Shown piece after piece: positions 1-8,756 of a stretch of 64,000 nucleotides of DNA. This DNA is from Rhizobium rosettiformans. GTDB lineage: Bacteria; Pseudomonadota; Alphaproteobacteria; Rhizobiales; Rhizobiaceae. Every line of letters begins with the position of its first letter. Position 1 is the stretch's first letter. A model generated the notes under the pieces. That model saw nothing but the letters and a program-made list of their open reading frames with translations. It was not told the origin of the DNA and made no database searches. Made by a program: the position numbers and the translations under genes. The stretch is taken from NCBI RefSeq assembly GCF_016806065.1, contig NZ_CP032405.1, positions 2,446,001 through 2,510,000 of the forward strand, written 5' to 3'.

Positions 1-1
1 C

Positions 2-673
2 TCTCTCGTTGTGGACGATCGCCCGATCCGGGTTGCCGATCTCGGTGCTGGAGCAGGAGCCGCCGGTCTGGCTGTTGCCACCCGCCTTCCCGATGCTGCC
101 GTCGTGCTTGTCGAGCGCTCGAGCGACATGGCCGCCTTTGCCCGCAAGAGCCTCGCACTGCCGGAAAACGCGAAGTTCGCGCAGCGCGCCGAAGTGATCG
201 AGGCCGATGTCACCTTGACCGGTAAGGCGCGCTTCGCAGCGGGCCTTGCCGACGACAGCTTCCACCACGTCATCATGAACCCGCCTTTCAACGATCCCGG
301 CGACCGCAAGACGCCAGATGTCCTGAAGGCCGAGGCCCATGCGATGACGGAGAATCTGTTCGACCGCTGGATCCGAACCGCCGGCGCCATCACGACTCCC
401 GGCGGACAGCTGTCGCTTATCGCCAGACCACAGTCGATTGGCGAGATCATCGCCGCCTGCGGCCGGCGGTTCGGCGGCCTGGAGATCACGGCGATCCATC
501 CACGCGAGGGCGAAAATGCCACCCGTATCCTGGTCTCCGCGATCAAAGGCTCGCGGGCGAAGCTACAGCTGCGCGCGCCGCTCCTGATGCACGACAAACC
601 CGACAGTCACGCCTTCGCGACCTTTGTCGACAATCTGAGCAACGGTCGCGCCGGCTATCCGCGGCTGCGTTGA
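2..673 (+). CDS. Class I SAM-dependent methyltransferase (TrmN6-like), 5' truncated by the window edge
   Basis: The frame is already open at the first bases, so the N-terminus lies outside the window. Residues just inside the edge read VADLGAGAGAAGLA, a glycine-rich SAM-binding motif I. About 70 residues later comes NPPF, the catalytic signature of N6-adenine and other amino-methyltransferases. This combination is typical of the small TrmN6/YfiC group that methylates tRNA1(Val) A37 and of related rhizobial proteins. The substrate is inferred only from the family. The gene stops about 90 bp before the SppA-like gene on the same strand. Confidence 0.75.
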   Translation, partial: SLVVDDRPIRVADLGAGAGAAGLAVATRLPDAAVVLVERSSDMAAFARKSLALPENAKFAQRAEVIEADVTLTGKARFAAGLADDSFHHVIMNPPFNDPGDRKTPDVLKAEAHAMTENLFDRWIRTAGAITTPGGQLSLIARPQSIGEIIAACGRRFGGLEITAIHPREGENATRILVSAIKGSRAKLQLRAPLLMHDKPDSHAFATFVDNLSNGRAGYPRLR

Positions 674-766
674 AAACACTGATTTTTTGAGCAAACCATT
701 GTGTTTGCGTCGGCGCGTCTTACATCTCCGCTCAGAGTGAAGATCGTGAGGAGTTGAAACGCGACC

Positions 767-1630
767 ATGGCAGACTTTCTGAAACGGCTGGTTCCCAAGC
801 GCTTCCAGAAAAAGGGCGTCGTCATTCCGGTCGTCAGGCTGCACGGACCGATCATGAGCGGCGGCTCGCGGTTCCGCCCCGCGCTCAATCTCTCCTCGAT
901 TGCCGGCCAGCTGGAAAAGGCATTCGGCATGAAGGACAGCCCCGCCGTGGCGCTGTCGATCAACTCGCCGGGTGGTTCTCCCGTGCAGTCGCGTATGATC
1001 TACGACCGTATCCGCGCGCTGGCCGAGGAAAAGAATAAGCGTGTCCTCGTTTTCGTTGAGGATGTCGCAGCCTCCGGCGGCTACATGATTGCGATCGCAG
1101 GCGATGAGATTATTGCCGATGCGACCTCGATTGTCGGCTCGATCGGCGTCGTTTCTGGCGGTTTCGGCTTCCCCGAACTCCTGAAGAAGATCGGCGTCGA
1201 ACGCCGTGTCTATACAGCGGGTGAGAACAAGGTGATCCTCGATCCTTTCCAGCCGGAAAAGGAAAGCGACATCGAATACCTGAAGACGCTGCAGCTCGAG
1301 ATCCACGAAATCTTTATCGACATGGTCAAGGCGCGGCGCAGCACGGTGCTTGCAGACGATCCGACGCTGTTCTCCGGTCTGTTCTGGACGGGCCGCAAGG
1401 GCCTGGAACTCGGTCTCGTTGATCGCCTCGGCGGACTGCGCGAAGAGATCAAGACCCGCTACGGCAAGGATGCGCGCCTCGAACTGATTGGTGCCCAGAA
1501 GGGCCTTTTCGGTCGGCGGGCGCCTGGCATTGGTGCTTTTGCCGCGCCTGACCAGATTGCGGTCCAGGCGGTCGCCGGCCTTGCCGAAACGCTCGAAGAA
1601 AAGGCACTATGGGGCCGCTACGGTCTTTGA
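767..1630 (+). CDS. sppA: S49-family signal peptide peptidase (SppA/SohB-like)
   Basis: This 287-residue serine protease belongs to the SppA/SohB (S49) family, which degrades cleaved signal peptides at the inner membrane. The nucleophile is expected at Ser103 in AASGGYMIA and the general-base lysine at Lys155 in AGENKVILDPF. The oxyanion-region INSPGGSP lies at residues 65-72. There is no clear N-terminal membrane anchor, so it resembles short cytosolic or peripheral bacterial members. A GAGGAG sequence lies 13 bases before the ATG, a loose spacing. A tiny membrane protein gene follows 36 bp downstream, probably co-transcribed. Confidence 0.85.
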   Translation: MADFLKRLVPKRFQKKGVVIPVVRLHGPIMSGGSRFRPALNLSSIAGQLEKAFGMKDSPAVALSINSPGGSPVQSRMIYDRIRALAEEKNKRVLVFVEDVAASGGYMIAIAGDEIIADATSIVGSIGVVSGGFGFPELLKKIGVERRVYTAGENKVILDPFQPEKESDIEYLKTLQLEIHEIFIDMVKARRSTVLADDPTLFSGLFWTGRKGLELGLVDRLGGLREEIKTRYGKDARLELIGAQKGLFGRRAPGIGAFAAPDQIAVQAVAGLAETLEEKALWGRYGL

Positions 1631-1666
1631 CCGGCGTGGCGAAGAAGGGCTTAACGGCGAGGGGAC

Positions 1667-1861
1667 ATGGCGCAGCTGATATTTCTGACGATCCTGGTGG
1701 GTGGAGCCTGGTTGCTCTATCGCCGCTTCGTCGCGGATGCGGAGAAACTGGCGGCAAAATCGCGTGCCGAGGAAAAGGAGCGGGAGAACCAGGCGATCGG
1801 GACCCTCATTCAGGATCCCGAGACCGGAGAGTACCGCCCGCGTCGGGAGGATGATGATTGA
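1667..1861 (+). CDS. Small membrane protein of unknown function
   Basis: This 64-residue protein is preceded by GAGGGG at ribosome-binding distance from its ATG. The first ~17 residues are a hydrophobic membrane segment. The rest is strongly charged, rich in Glu, Lys and Arg, and ends in a run of Asp. The length, single N-terminal helix and position directly after the SppA-like gene suggest a small membrane accessory protein. I do not recognise a named family. Coding is supported by the ribosome-binding site and co-directional spacing. Confidence 0.6.
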   Translation: MAQLIFLTILVGGAWLLYRRFVADAEKLAAKSRAEEKERENQAIGTLIQDPETGEYRPRREDDD

Positions 1862-1971
1862 TCGACATGCTTGTGACTTGAGTTCAGCACGTCGAGCCGA
1901 TACCTAAGGAAACTCAGTGGCGTTCAGGGCGTTTCGAGCCCGCTTCGCGTATCGCCCAATCCCGGAGTCCC

Positions 1972-3111
1972 ATGAGCCAGACCATGCATTTTCTCGGTGT
2001 GCCGGGACGAGTGGCAGACGATATCAGTGCATTCGACTGGAGCAGCACATCGCTCGGGCCGCCCGAAACCTGGCCGCCCGCCTTGGTGACGACGCTTCGG
2101 CAGGTTCTCGCCACGCGTCAACCCATGTGCTTCTGGTGGGGAGACGATCTTCTCCAGTTCTACAACGACGCCTATCTGCCGATGCTTGCCGGTCGGGCGA
2201 CAAGCGCGCTCGGTCAGCCGTTTCGCGAGTATTGGGGCGATGTCTGGGACGGTGTCGAGCCATTCGTGCTGCGTGCCCAGGCGGGCGAGGGCACCTGGAT
2301 CGAGAACCTTCCCTTGCGCATCCTCCGCAACGGGGTCATGCAGGACAGCTTCTGGACCTTTTCCTACAGCCCTCTCTATGATGACCAGGGAGCGATTGCC
2401 GGCATCTTGAACGTGGTCACCGAGACCACGAGCGCGGTTTTGGACCGTCAGGCGCTGCAGCAGGCCTATCTCGAGGCGCAGAAGCATCTCGACGAGCGCG
2501 AACGGCATGAGGACGAACTCAAGCTCCTGAACCGCGAACTCGCGCACCGGATGAAAAATACGCTCGCCATGGTCCAGTCGATCGTTAGTCAGAGCCTGCG
2601 CGGCGCGACGTCGATTCCGGAAGCGGCAACCACGATCGGCGGACGCATCCAGACGCTGGCCAAGGCGCAGGACGTGCTGACCGGCATGAGTGTCACGGCC
2701 GCCGAGATCACCGCGATCGCACGAACGGCCGTTGCGCCCCATGTCGACGGCGACGACCGCATCTCGATTGTCGGCCCTCAGGTCTATCTCTCCGCCCAGC
2801 AGGCACTGGGTCTATCGCTCGCAATCCACGAGCTCGCCACCAATGCCACGAAATACGGCGCCCTTGCGCGACCGGAGGGCCGCATCAGCGTCCGCTGGAG
2901 CAAGGGCGAGGACAACCGTTTCACCTTCGACTGGCAGGAAAGCGGCGGCCCGCCGGTGACGGAGCCGAGCCGTCGCGGTTTCGGCTCTCGGTTGACCGAA
3001 CGTGTCGTTTCCGATCTCTTCCAGGGGCAGGCTGCGATCCTCTTCGAGCCCACGGGCGTGTCCTTTTCCCTGATCGGCAAACTGCACAATGCGGATGATC
3101 TCGACACGTGA
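1972..3111 (+). CDS. PAS-containing HWE-family sensor histidine kinase, orphan
   Basis: This 379-residue soluble kinase has a PAS-like N-terminal half (about residues 20-155), a short coiled linker and an HWE-type transmitter. The phospho-accepting His192 sits in ELAHRMKNTLAMVQ. The N-box histidine is His286 in HELATNATKYG, and the W-x-E signature is Trp321/Glu323. HWE kinases are abundant in rhizobia and often control general stress or light responses. No receiver domain is fused and no response regulator gene adjoins it, so the partner is encoded elsewhere. GGAG precedes the ATG at 1972. Confidence 0.85.
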   Translation: MSQTMHFLGVPGRVADDISAFDWSSTSLGPPETWPPALVTTLRQVLATRQPMCFWWGDDLLQFYNDAYLPMLAGRATSALGQPFREYWGDVWDGVEPFVLRAQAGEGTWIENLPLRILRNGVMQDSFWTFSYSPLYDDQGAIAGILNVVTETTSAVLDRQALQQAYLEAQKHLDERERHEDELKLLNRELAHRMKNTLAMVQSIVSQSLRGATSIPEAATTIGGRIQTLAKAQDVLTGMSVTAAEITAIARTAVAPHVDGDDRISIVGPQVYLSAQQALGLSLAIHELATNATKYGALARPEGRISVRWSKGEDNRFTFDWQESGGPPVTEPSRRGFGSRLTERVVSDLFQGQAAILFEPTGVSFSLIGKLHNADDLDT

Positions 3112-3200
3112 TCCTTCCGGGCTTGCAAAGCCAAGAGCCGAGACGCTTGACCCTTCCGCCCGCTCATGGCACCAGACGGGCCGCAAACTGAGCCAACCCG

Positions 3201-4169
3201 ATGGATAGCCCGATGACCACGCCCCTTGCCCCGCACATGGACCCCAAGCGCTCGTTCCAGGCGCTGATCCTGACGCTGCATGCCTATTGGGCAGACAAGG
3301 GTTGCGCGGTGCTGCAGCCCTACGACATGGAAGTGGGCGCCGGCACCTTCCATCCTGCGACCACGCTCAGGGCACTCGGTCCGAAGCCCTGGCGCGCCGC
3401 TTACGTCCAGCCTTCGCGCCGTCCGTCCGACGGCCGCTACGGCGAAAACCCGAACCGGTTGCAGCATTATTACCAGTACCAGGTGATCCTGAAGCCGAAC
3501 CCGTCCAACCTGCAGGAGCTTTACCTCGGCTCGCTGAAGGCGATCGGCCTTGATCCACTGCTGCATGATATCCGCTTCGTTGAAGACGACTGGGAAAGCC
3601 CGACGCTCGGCGCCTGGGGTCTCGGCTGGGAATGCTGGTGTGACGGCATGGAAGTCTCGCAGTTCACCTATTTTCAGGCCGTCTGCGGCATCGACTGCTC
3701 GCCGGTCGCGGGCGAACTGACCTATGGTCTCGAGCGCCTCGCCATGTATGTTCAGGGCGTCGACAGCATCTACGACATCAATTACAACGGGCGCGAAGGC
3801 GAAGAGAAGATCTCCTATGGGGACGTCTTCCTGCAGGCCGAGCAGGAATATTCCCGCCACAACTTCGAATTCGCCAATACCGAGATGCTGCATCGCCATT
3901 TCATCGATGCCGAGAAGGAATGTCAGGCCCTGCTCGCCGCCGGCGCGCCCTCGGATTCGGAAAACCAGCGCCTGCACAAATGCGTCTTCCCGGCCTATGA
4001 CCAGTGCATAAAGGCCTCCCACATCTTCAACCTGCTCGATGCCCGCGGCGTCATTTCGGTCACCGAACGCCAGGCCTATATCGGCCGCGTTCGTGCGCTG
4101 GCGAAAAGCTGCGGCGAGGCGTTCCTGCTGACCGATGCAGGTGGGGTGAACTTCGGCCGGGCTGCGTAA
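3201..4169 (+). CDS. glyQ: Glycyl-tRNA synthetase alpha subunit
   Basis: This is the catalytic alpha subunit of the heterotetrameric bacterial glycyl-tRNA synthetase, which activates glycine and charges tRNA(Gly) together with GlyS. The 322-residue sequence carries the family hallmarks throughout, including [19 protein letters not shown] and [18 protein letters not shown]. Two in-frame ATGs exist (3201 and 3213); neither has a strong ribosome-binding site and 3201 is kept. Its partner glyS lies 7.3 kb downstream instead of adjacent. The 3' end converges on the response regulator gene with only 3 bp between stops. Confidence 0.97.
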   Translation: MDSPMTTPLAPHMDPKRSFQALILTLHAYWADKGCAVLQPYDMEVGAGTFHPATTLRALGPKPWRAAYVQPSRRPSDGRYGENPNRLQHYYQYQVILKPNPSNLQELYLGSLKAIGLDPLLHDIRFVEDDWESPTLGAWGLGWECWCDGMEVSQFTYFQAVCGIDCSPVAGELTYGLERLAMYVQGVDSIYDINYNGREGEEKISYGDVFLQAEQEYSRHNFEFANTEMLHRHFIDAEKECQALLAAGAPSDSENQRLHKCVFPAYDQCIKASHIFNLLDARGVISVTERQAYIGRVRALAKSCGEAFLLTDAGGVNFGRAA

Positions 4170-4172
4170 GGG

Positions 4173-4574
4173 CTAAAACTCCAGCCCCGCCGCTACCCGG
4201 TTTTCGATCCGGACCACCAGTCCGTGGATCTTGGCCATCAGCACATCGAAGTCGATCGGTTTGGTGAGGTAGCTTTCGGCGCCCGCGCCCAGTCCCTCGA
4301 TCATCTTGTCCCGGTCGGCGAGCGCCGTGAGGAAGAGGAAGGGCATGTTGGAGAGTTGCGGGTGGTTGATCTGCAGTTCGCCGAGCATGGAGATCCCGTC
4401 CATCTCCGGCATGGTGATGTCGGAAATCACGATGTCGGGCCGATGGGTGAGGATCTTGTCGAGGCCCTCCTTGCCGTTCTCCGCCTGCAGCACGCGGATG
4501 CCGGCCTCCTCGAGTTCCTCGGCGATCAGTTCGCGGACGTCTCTTTCGTCTTCGACGCAAAGCACGGTGATCAT
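4173..4574 (-). CDS. Single-domain response regulator (CheY-like receiver)
   Basis: The 133-residue protein is only a receiver domain. Acidic residues Glu8, Asp9 and Glu10 lead to the phospho-acceptor Asp52 in VISDITMPEMDG and the conserved Lys105 in SYLTKPID. There is no DNA-binding or enzymatic output domain, so it must act by protein-protein contact or phosphorelay. The gene lies 26 bp after the stop of the large histidine kinase on the same strand, so that kinase is the likely phospho-donor. Confidence 0.88.
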   Translation of the reverse strand: MITVLCVEDERDVRELIAEELEEAGIRVLQAENGKEGLDKILTHRPDIVISDITMPEMDGISMLGELQINHPQLSNMPFLFLTALADRDKMIEGLGAGAESYLTKPIDFDVLMAKIHGLVVRIENRVAAGLEF

Positions 4575-4600
4575 GGCAGTTATCCTTTCTGACCTATGGT

Positions 4601-6613
4601 TCAGGCGGCGCTGACCTCCGGCGCCGGTTCGGCAGTGTCTTTGGCTGCCGGTCCCTGGATCGGCAGCACAAGCGTGAAACAGGTACCCTTTCCCCGTTCG
4701 CTTTCGACAAAGATGTCGCCGTCATGCAGGGCTACGATCTGCTTGACGAGCGACAGGCCGATCCCCGTACCGGCAATGCCGGTCGAGGTGCGGGCGCGGA
4801 AATAGGGTTGGAAGAGTTTCGGCACATCCTCCGCGTCGATGCCGACGCCTTTGTCCTTGACTGAGAGAAAGACAAAGCCGTCCTCCTCCCAGCCGCGGAT
4901 GGTGATGTCGGGCGCGCGCGGCGCATATTTGACGGCGTTGGACAGCAGGTTGGTCAGTACCTGGGAAATCCCCAGCGCATCGCATCGAATGACGGACGGC
5001 AAAGCCTCGATTTCGGCATCGAAACGGTGATGCTGGGATGAGAGCTTCTGCCGCTTGATGGCCTGCTCGATCAACTTGTGCAGGGAGCAGTCGACCAGTG
5101 TCAGCTCGATCTTGCCGGTGTCCATGCGCCCGGCAGACAGGAAGCTTTCCATCAGCACCACCATGCGGGCAACGGCCGATCGGATCTGCTGCGTCTTGTC
5201 CGCGAGAAAGCGCGCTTCCATCTCGCCCTTCTTGCGCTGGATGCGCTGCGCAGCGCCGTCGATGATCGCGAGCGGCGTGCGGAATTCGTGGCTGGTCATC
5301 GCCACGAACTGCCGCTGCATCGCGTTGATGTTCTTCTCCTGCTGTAACGCCTCTTCCAGCGCTGCTGCCTGGGCGGCGATTTCGGCGGTGCGCTGATGGA
5401 CCGTTCTTTCGAGCGCGTCACGGTGGCGGATGAGATCCTTTTCGGCCCGCTTGCGCAGCGTGATGTCGGAGTAACTCAACACATAGCCGCCATTCGAAAG
5501 CGGCTCCGAGCGCACGGCGAGCACCTTGCCGCTCTTGCGCTCTCGCTCGAAGCTGTAGGGCAGTCCGAGAGCTGCCTGCTCCACCCGCTCGCGGACCATG
5601 GCTTCAGGGTCGCCATCGCCCCATTCTCCGCGGCTGGCATTGTAGCGGAGGATGTCTTCGAACTTGGAACCAGGTGGAAACATCTCCGGCGGAATGTTCA
5701 TCAGGTCATAGAGCCGCCGGTTTGCCATCAAGAGCCGCGAGCGATTGTCGAAGACGCCGATCCCGCCCGGAATGGCATCGAAGACTTGCTCCAGCAGCCC
5801 AAAGGCCTTGCGCTGGTCGGCGGTTGCGATTGCAACCTCGGCAAAGAGGTCGGAAGAGGGGCCGCGGATCCGCCAGACATGCACCTTGACCGGATAGACG
5901 GTCCCGTTTCGCCGCCGCTGGGTCGCGTCAAAGGTCACGCTCTGGGTGCTGCCCTCGACGAGCGGCATGAGCTTGGCGCGATAATCGAGTTCGGAGATGC
6001 CCACCTTGAGCGATGCGGGCGTCATGCCGTTCAGGGCTTCGCGCGCATAGCCCGTCCGGACACTCGCCGTCGCATTCGTCCGGCTGATCGTGAAGCGCTG
6101 CGGCTCGAAGATATAGATCTCGTCGGTCGAGAGCTCGACCATGTCGAGAAGGGACGACGTGCAGCCATTGCGCTGCTGGATGATCGGTCCGATGTCCTGA
6201 GTGAGCAGCCGCAGTGCAGACAGGCTCTCCAGGTTGATCGGTCTGTCGCTGCGGCTGAAGAAGACGCCGGTGCCGAAATCCGGATTGCCGGGCAGACTGA
6301 TGGGTATCCAGTAGGGATGGAGGTCTTCTCGATCCGCAATGCATTCGGGCATCCGTGCGCCCAGCGGCAGGTCAATCGGCAGTTCCAACTGGTCCGCCGT
6401 GTTGTGGTGCAGCAGCCGTTGCCGGTCCTGTCCTGCGTCGCGGATATAGATCGCCGCCATCTCCGAAAGATCGAGTTGCGGCAGCGCAGTGATGATCGAA
6501 AGAACATCCTTCAGCGTATCGCTGAGCCGTCGCTCCGGAAGCGCCGCTTTCAGGATGTCGCGGCTGGCGAGCAGGGCCCACGGGGGTAGAGAATTCCAGC
6601 TTATTGTCTGCAT
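4601..6613 (-). CDS. Multi-PAS sensor histidine kinase
   Basis: This 670-residue kinase has no clear membrane segments. An N-terminal GAF-like region (about 20-150) is followed by PAS-like domains (about 155-265 and 275-385; the latter contains PGGIGVFDN). A coiled-coil (about 385-430) leads to a classical HisKA/HATPase module with H-box His442 in MTSHEFRTPL, N-box Asn558 in LLSNAVKYA and a GTGIGLSLVKQI G-box. It is the first gene of a two-gene unit with the CheY-like receiver. The multiple sensory domains suggest redox, light or small-molecule sensing, but no cofactor ligand can be assigned by eye. Confidence 0.87.
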   Translation of the reverse strand: MQTISWNSLPPWALLASRDILKAALPERRLSDTLKDVLSIITALPQLDLSEMAAIYIRDAGQDRQRLLHHNTADQLELPIDLPLGARMPECIADREDLHPYWIPISLPGNPDFGTGVFFSRSDRPINLESLSALRLLTQDIGPIIQQRNGCTSSLLDMVELSTDEIYIFEPQRFTISRTNATASVRTGYAREALNGMTPASLKVGISELDYRAKLMPLVEGSTQSVTFDATQRRRNGTVYPVKVHVWRIRGPSSDLFAEVAIATADQRKAFGLLEQVFDAIPGGIGVFDNRSRLLMANRRLYDLMNIPPEMFPPGSKFEDILRYNASRGEWGDGDPEAMVRERVEQAALGLPYSFERERKSGKVLAVRSEPLSNGGYVLSYSDITLRKRAEKDLIRHRDALERTVHQRTAEIAAQAAALEEALQQEKNINAMQRQFVAMTSHEFRTPLAIIDGAAQRIQRKKGEMEARFLADKTQQIRSAVARMVVLMESFLSAGRMDTGKIELTLVDCSLHKLIEQAIKRQKLSSQHHRFDAEIEALPSVIRCDALGISQVLTNLLSNAVKYAPRAPDITIRGWEEDGFVFLSVKDKGVGIDAEDVPKLFQPYFRARTSTGIAGTGIGLSLVKQIVALHDGDIFVESERGKGTCFTLVLPIQGPAAKDTAEPAPEVSAA

Positions 6614-6814
6614 GCGTGGCTCCGCTGCAAAACCTTTCGGAATGTTACATTAGAAGACTCGGATTAACGGAACGGTTTTCGCATGCGTCGAATTTGACGC
6701 AATTTCCTCCGGCATTTTCCAGTCAGGCACCTGGGGATCCCCGGAAGTTCGGTCATGACTTTCTTTCGGTGACCCGCTAACGTGCGGCCAATTCAGCTGG
6801 GGAGCCCTCGCATT

Positions 6815-7366
6815 ATGTTCACGACACTTGCCATTCTTGCCGCCATCGGCGCCTATCTCGTCTTCATCTACAACGGCCTGGTGAAGGCCCGGCAGATGGC
6901 CGAGGAAGCCTGGTCGGGCATCGACGTGCAGCTGAAGCGCCGGGCAGACCTCATCCCCAACCTGATCGAGACGGTGAAGGGCTATGCCGGCCATGAGAAG
7001 GAGACGCTTGAGAACGTCGTCGAGCTGCGCAACAGGGCGCAGGCCGTGCCCGCGGGCGATGTTGCCGGTCGCGCGCAGGCCGAAGGTCTGCTCGGGGCAG
7101 CGCTCGGCAGGATCATCGCGCTGGCAGAAGCCTATCCGGATCTGAAAGCCAACGAGAATTTCCTTGAGCTGCAGCGTTCGCTGGAAACCGTCGAAGGCGA
7201 GCTCCAGATGTCGCGCCGCTATTACAATGGCGCGGCCCGCGATCTGAACGTCAAGGTCGAGAGCTTCCCCAACAACCTCGTCGCCGGCCAGTTCGGCTTC
7301 TCGAAGAAACCCTATTTCGAGATTGCCAACGAGGCCGACCGTGCGGTACCGACGGTCAAGTTCTGA
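6815..7366 (+). CDS. lemA: LemA family protein
   Basis: This 183-residue LemA protein has one N-terminal membrane helix (about residues 1-20) followed by helical coiled segments. The family signature KRRADLIPNLIETVKGYAGHE lies around residues 42-62. LemA proteins are membrane-tethered, of unclear biochemical role, and are frequently encoded beside DUF2207/TPM-type membrane proteins, as here with the gene at 8753. I chose ATG 6815, preceded by GGGGAG, over in-frame codons further upstream. The class I-like aroA gene sits between lemA and its DUF2207 partner. Confidence 0.9.
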   Translation: MFTTLAILAAIGAYLVFIYNGLVKARQMAEEAWSGIDVQLKRRADLIPNLIETVKGYAGHEKETLENVVELRNRAQAVPAGDVAGRAQAEGLLGAALGRIIALAEAYPDLKANENFLELQRSLETVEGELQMSRRYYNGAARDLNVKVESFPNNLVAGQFGFSKKPYFEIANEADRAVPTVKF

Positions 7367-7490
7367 CGTCCGTTCCAGCGGGTTCCGGAAAAGTGTTCCT
7401 CGGTTTCCCGACAAGAACCCGCGAGACAACAATAAACCAAGCAAGCTTCTTTTGAAGGCTGCTTAGGACGATGCATTGAGACTGGGATCC

Positions 7491-8756
7491 ATGACGACTG
7501 ACAGCGTGACCATCCTCCCGCCCGCCCATGCCCTGACCGGCAAGGTGAGCCCTCCGGGTTCGAAATCCATCACCAACCGTGCGCTTCTCTTGGCAGGCCT
7601 CGCCAAGGGCACCAGCCGCCTGACCGGCGCGCTGAAGAGCGACGACACCCGCTATATGGCCGAAGCGCTCCGCCAGATGGGCGTCACCGTCGAGGAGCCT
7701 GACGCCACCACCTTCGTCGTCACCAGCACGGGCGAGTTGAAGTCGCCAGCAGAACCGCTCTTCCTTGGCAACGCCGGCACCGCCACCCGCTTTCTCACCG
7801 CGGCCCTCGCGCTGGGCAAGGGCCGCTACGTCGTTGACGGCGATGAACACATGCGCAAGCGGCCGATCAAGCCGCTGGTCGAGGCGCTGCAGTCGCTCGG
7901 CGTGGCCATCGCCGCGCCCTCGGGGTGCCCGCCGGTCGCGATCGACGCCAATGGCGCCTTCAAGAAAAACCACGTCATCATCGATGCCGGCCTGTCGAGC
8001 CAGTATGTCTCGGCCCTGCAGATGGCAGCTGCCTGCGGTTCCGAGCCGTTCACCATCGAGCTTGCCGGTGCCGATATCGGCGCCCGCGGTTACATCGATC
8101 TGACGTTGTCGGCCATGCGTGCTTTCGGTGCCAAGGTCGAGCAACCGACGCCATCATCCTGGGTCATCCAGCCCACCGGTTATACCGCGACCGATTTTCA
8201 CATCGAGCCCGATGCCTCTGCCGCCACCTATCTCTGGGGCGCGGAAGTTCTGACCAAGGGCCAGATCGATATCGGCACGCCGTCTGACGCTTTCACCCAG
8301 CCGGACGCCAAGGCCTATGACGTGATCGCCCAGTTCCCGAACATGCCCGCCGTCATCGACGGCAGCCAGATGCAGGATGCGATCCCGACGATTGCCGTGC
8401 TGGCAGCCTTCAACGAGACGCCGGTGCGCTTCGTCGGCATCGAGAACCTCCGCGTCAAGGAATGCGACCGCATCCGCGCCGTCTCGACGGGGCTGAACAA
8501 CATCCGCGAGGGCCTTGCCAAGGAAGAGGGCGACGATCTCCTCGTCTTCTCTGACCCCTCGCTCGCAGGCCAGTCGCTGCCGGCTGACATCGACACCTTC
8601 GCCGATCACCGCATCGCCATGAGCTTTGCACTGGCGGGTCTCAAGATCCGCGACATCACCATCCTCGACCCCGGCTGCGTGGCCAAGACTTATCCCGCTT
8701 ACTGGGATGCGCTCGCCTCACTCGGCGTCGATCTCGTCAGGAACGACCCGAAATGA
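7491..8756 (+). CDS. aroA: 3-phosphoshikimate 1-carboxyvinyltransferase (EPSP synthase), class I-like
   Basis: EPSP synthase transfers the enolpyruvyl group of PEP to shikimate-3-phosphate in aromatic amino acid synthesis. Active-site elements are present: [10 protein letters not shown] (residues 21-30), [10 protein letters not shown] (92-101), [25 protein letters not shown] and GCVAKTYP. The motifs match the E. coli-like class I layout better than the CP4-like class II enzyme usual in Rhizobiaceae, so this may be a second EPSP synthase. Position 101, proline in the E. coli enzyme, is phenylalanine. ATG 7491 is used. The stop overlaps the next start as ATGA, implying translational coupling. 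Confidence 0.9.
   Translation: MTTDSVTILPPAHALTGKVSPPGSKSITNRALLLAGLAKGTSRLTGALKSDDTRYMAEALRQMGVTVEEPDATTFVVTSTGELKSPAEPLFLGNAGTATRFLTAALALGKGRYVVDGDEHMRKRPIKPLVEALQSLGVAIAAPSGCPPVAIDANGAFKKNHVIIDAGLSSQYVSALQMAAACGSEPFTIELAGADIGARGYIDLTLSAMRAFGAKVEQPTPSSWVIQPTGYTATDFHIEPDASAATYLWGAEVLTKGQIDIGTPSDAFTQPDAKAYDVIAQFPNMPAVIDGSQMQDAIPTIAVLAAFNETPVRFVGIENLRVKECDRIRAVSTGLNNIREGLAKEEGDDLLVFSDPSLAGQSLPADIDTFADHRIAMSFALAGLKIRDITILDPGCVAKTYPAYWDALASLGVDLVRNDPK

Noticed and set aside
7438..7465. Imperfect dyad AAGCAAGCTTC / GAAGGCTGCTT before aroA
   Set aside because: It has two mismatches and no T run, so neither a terminator nor an operator can be argued.
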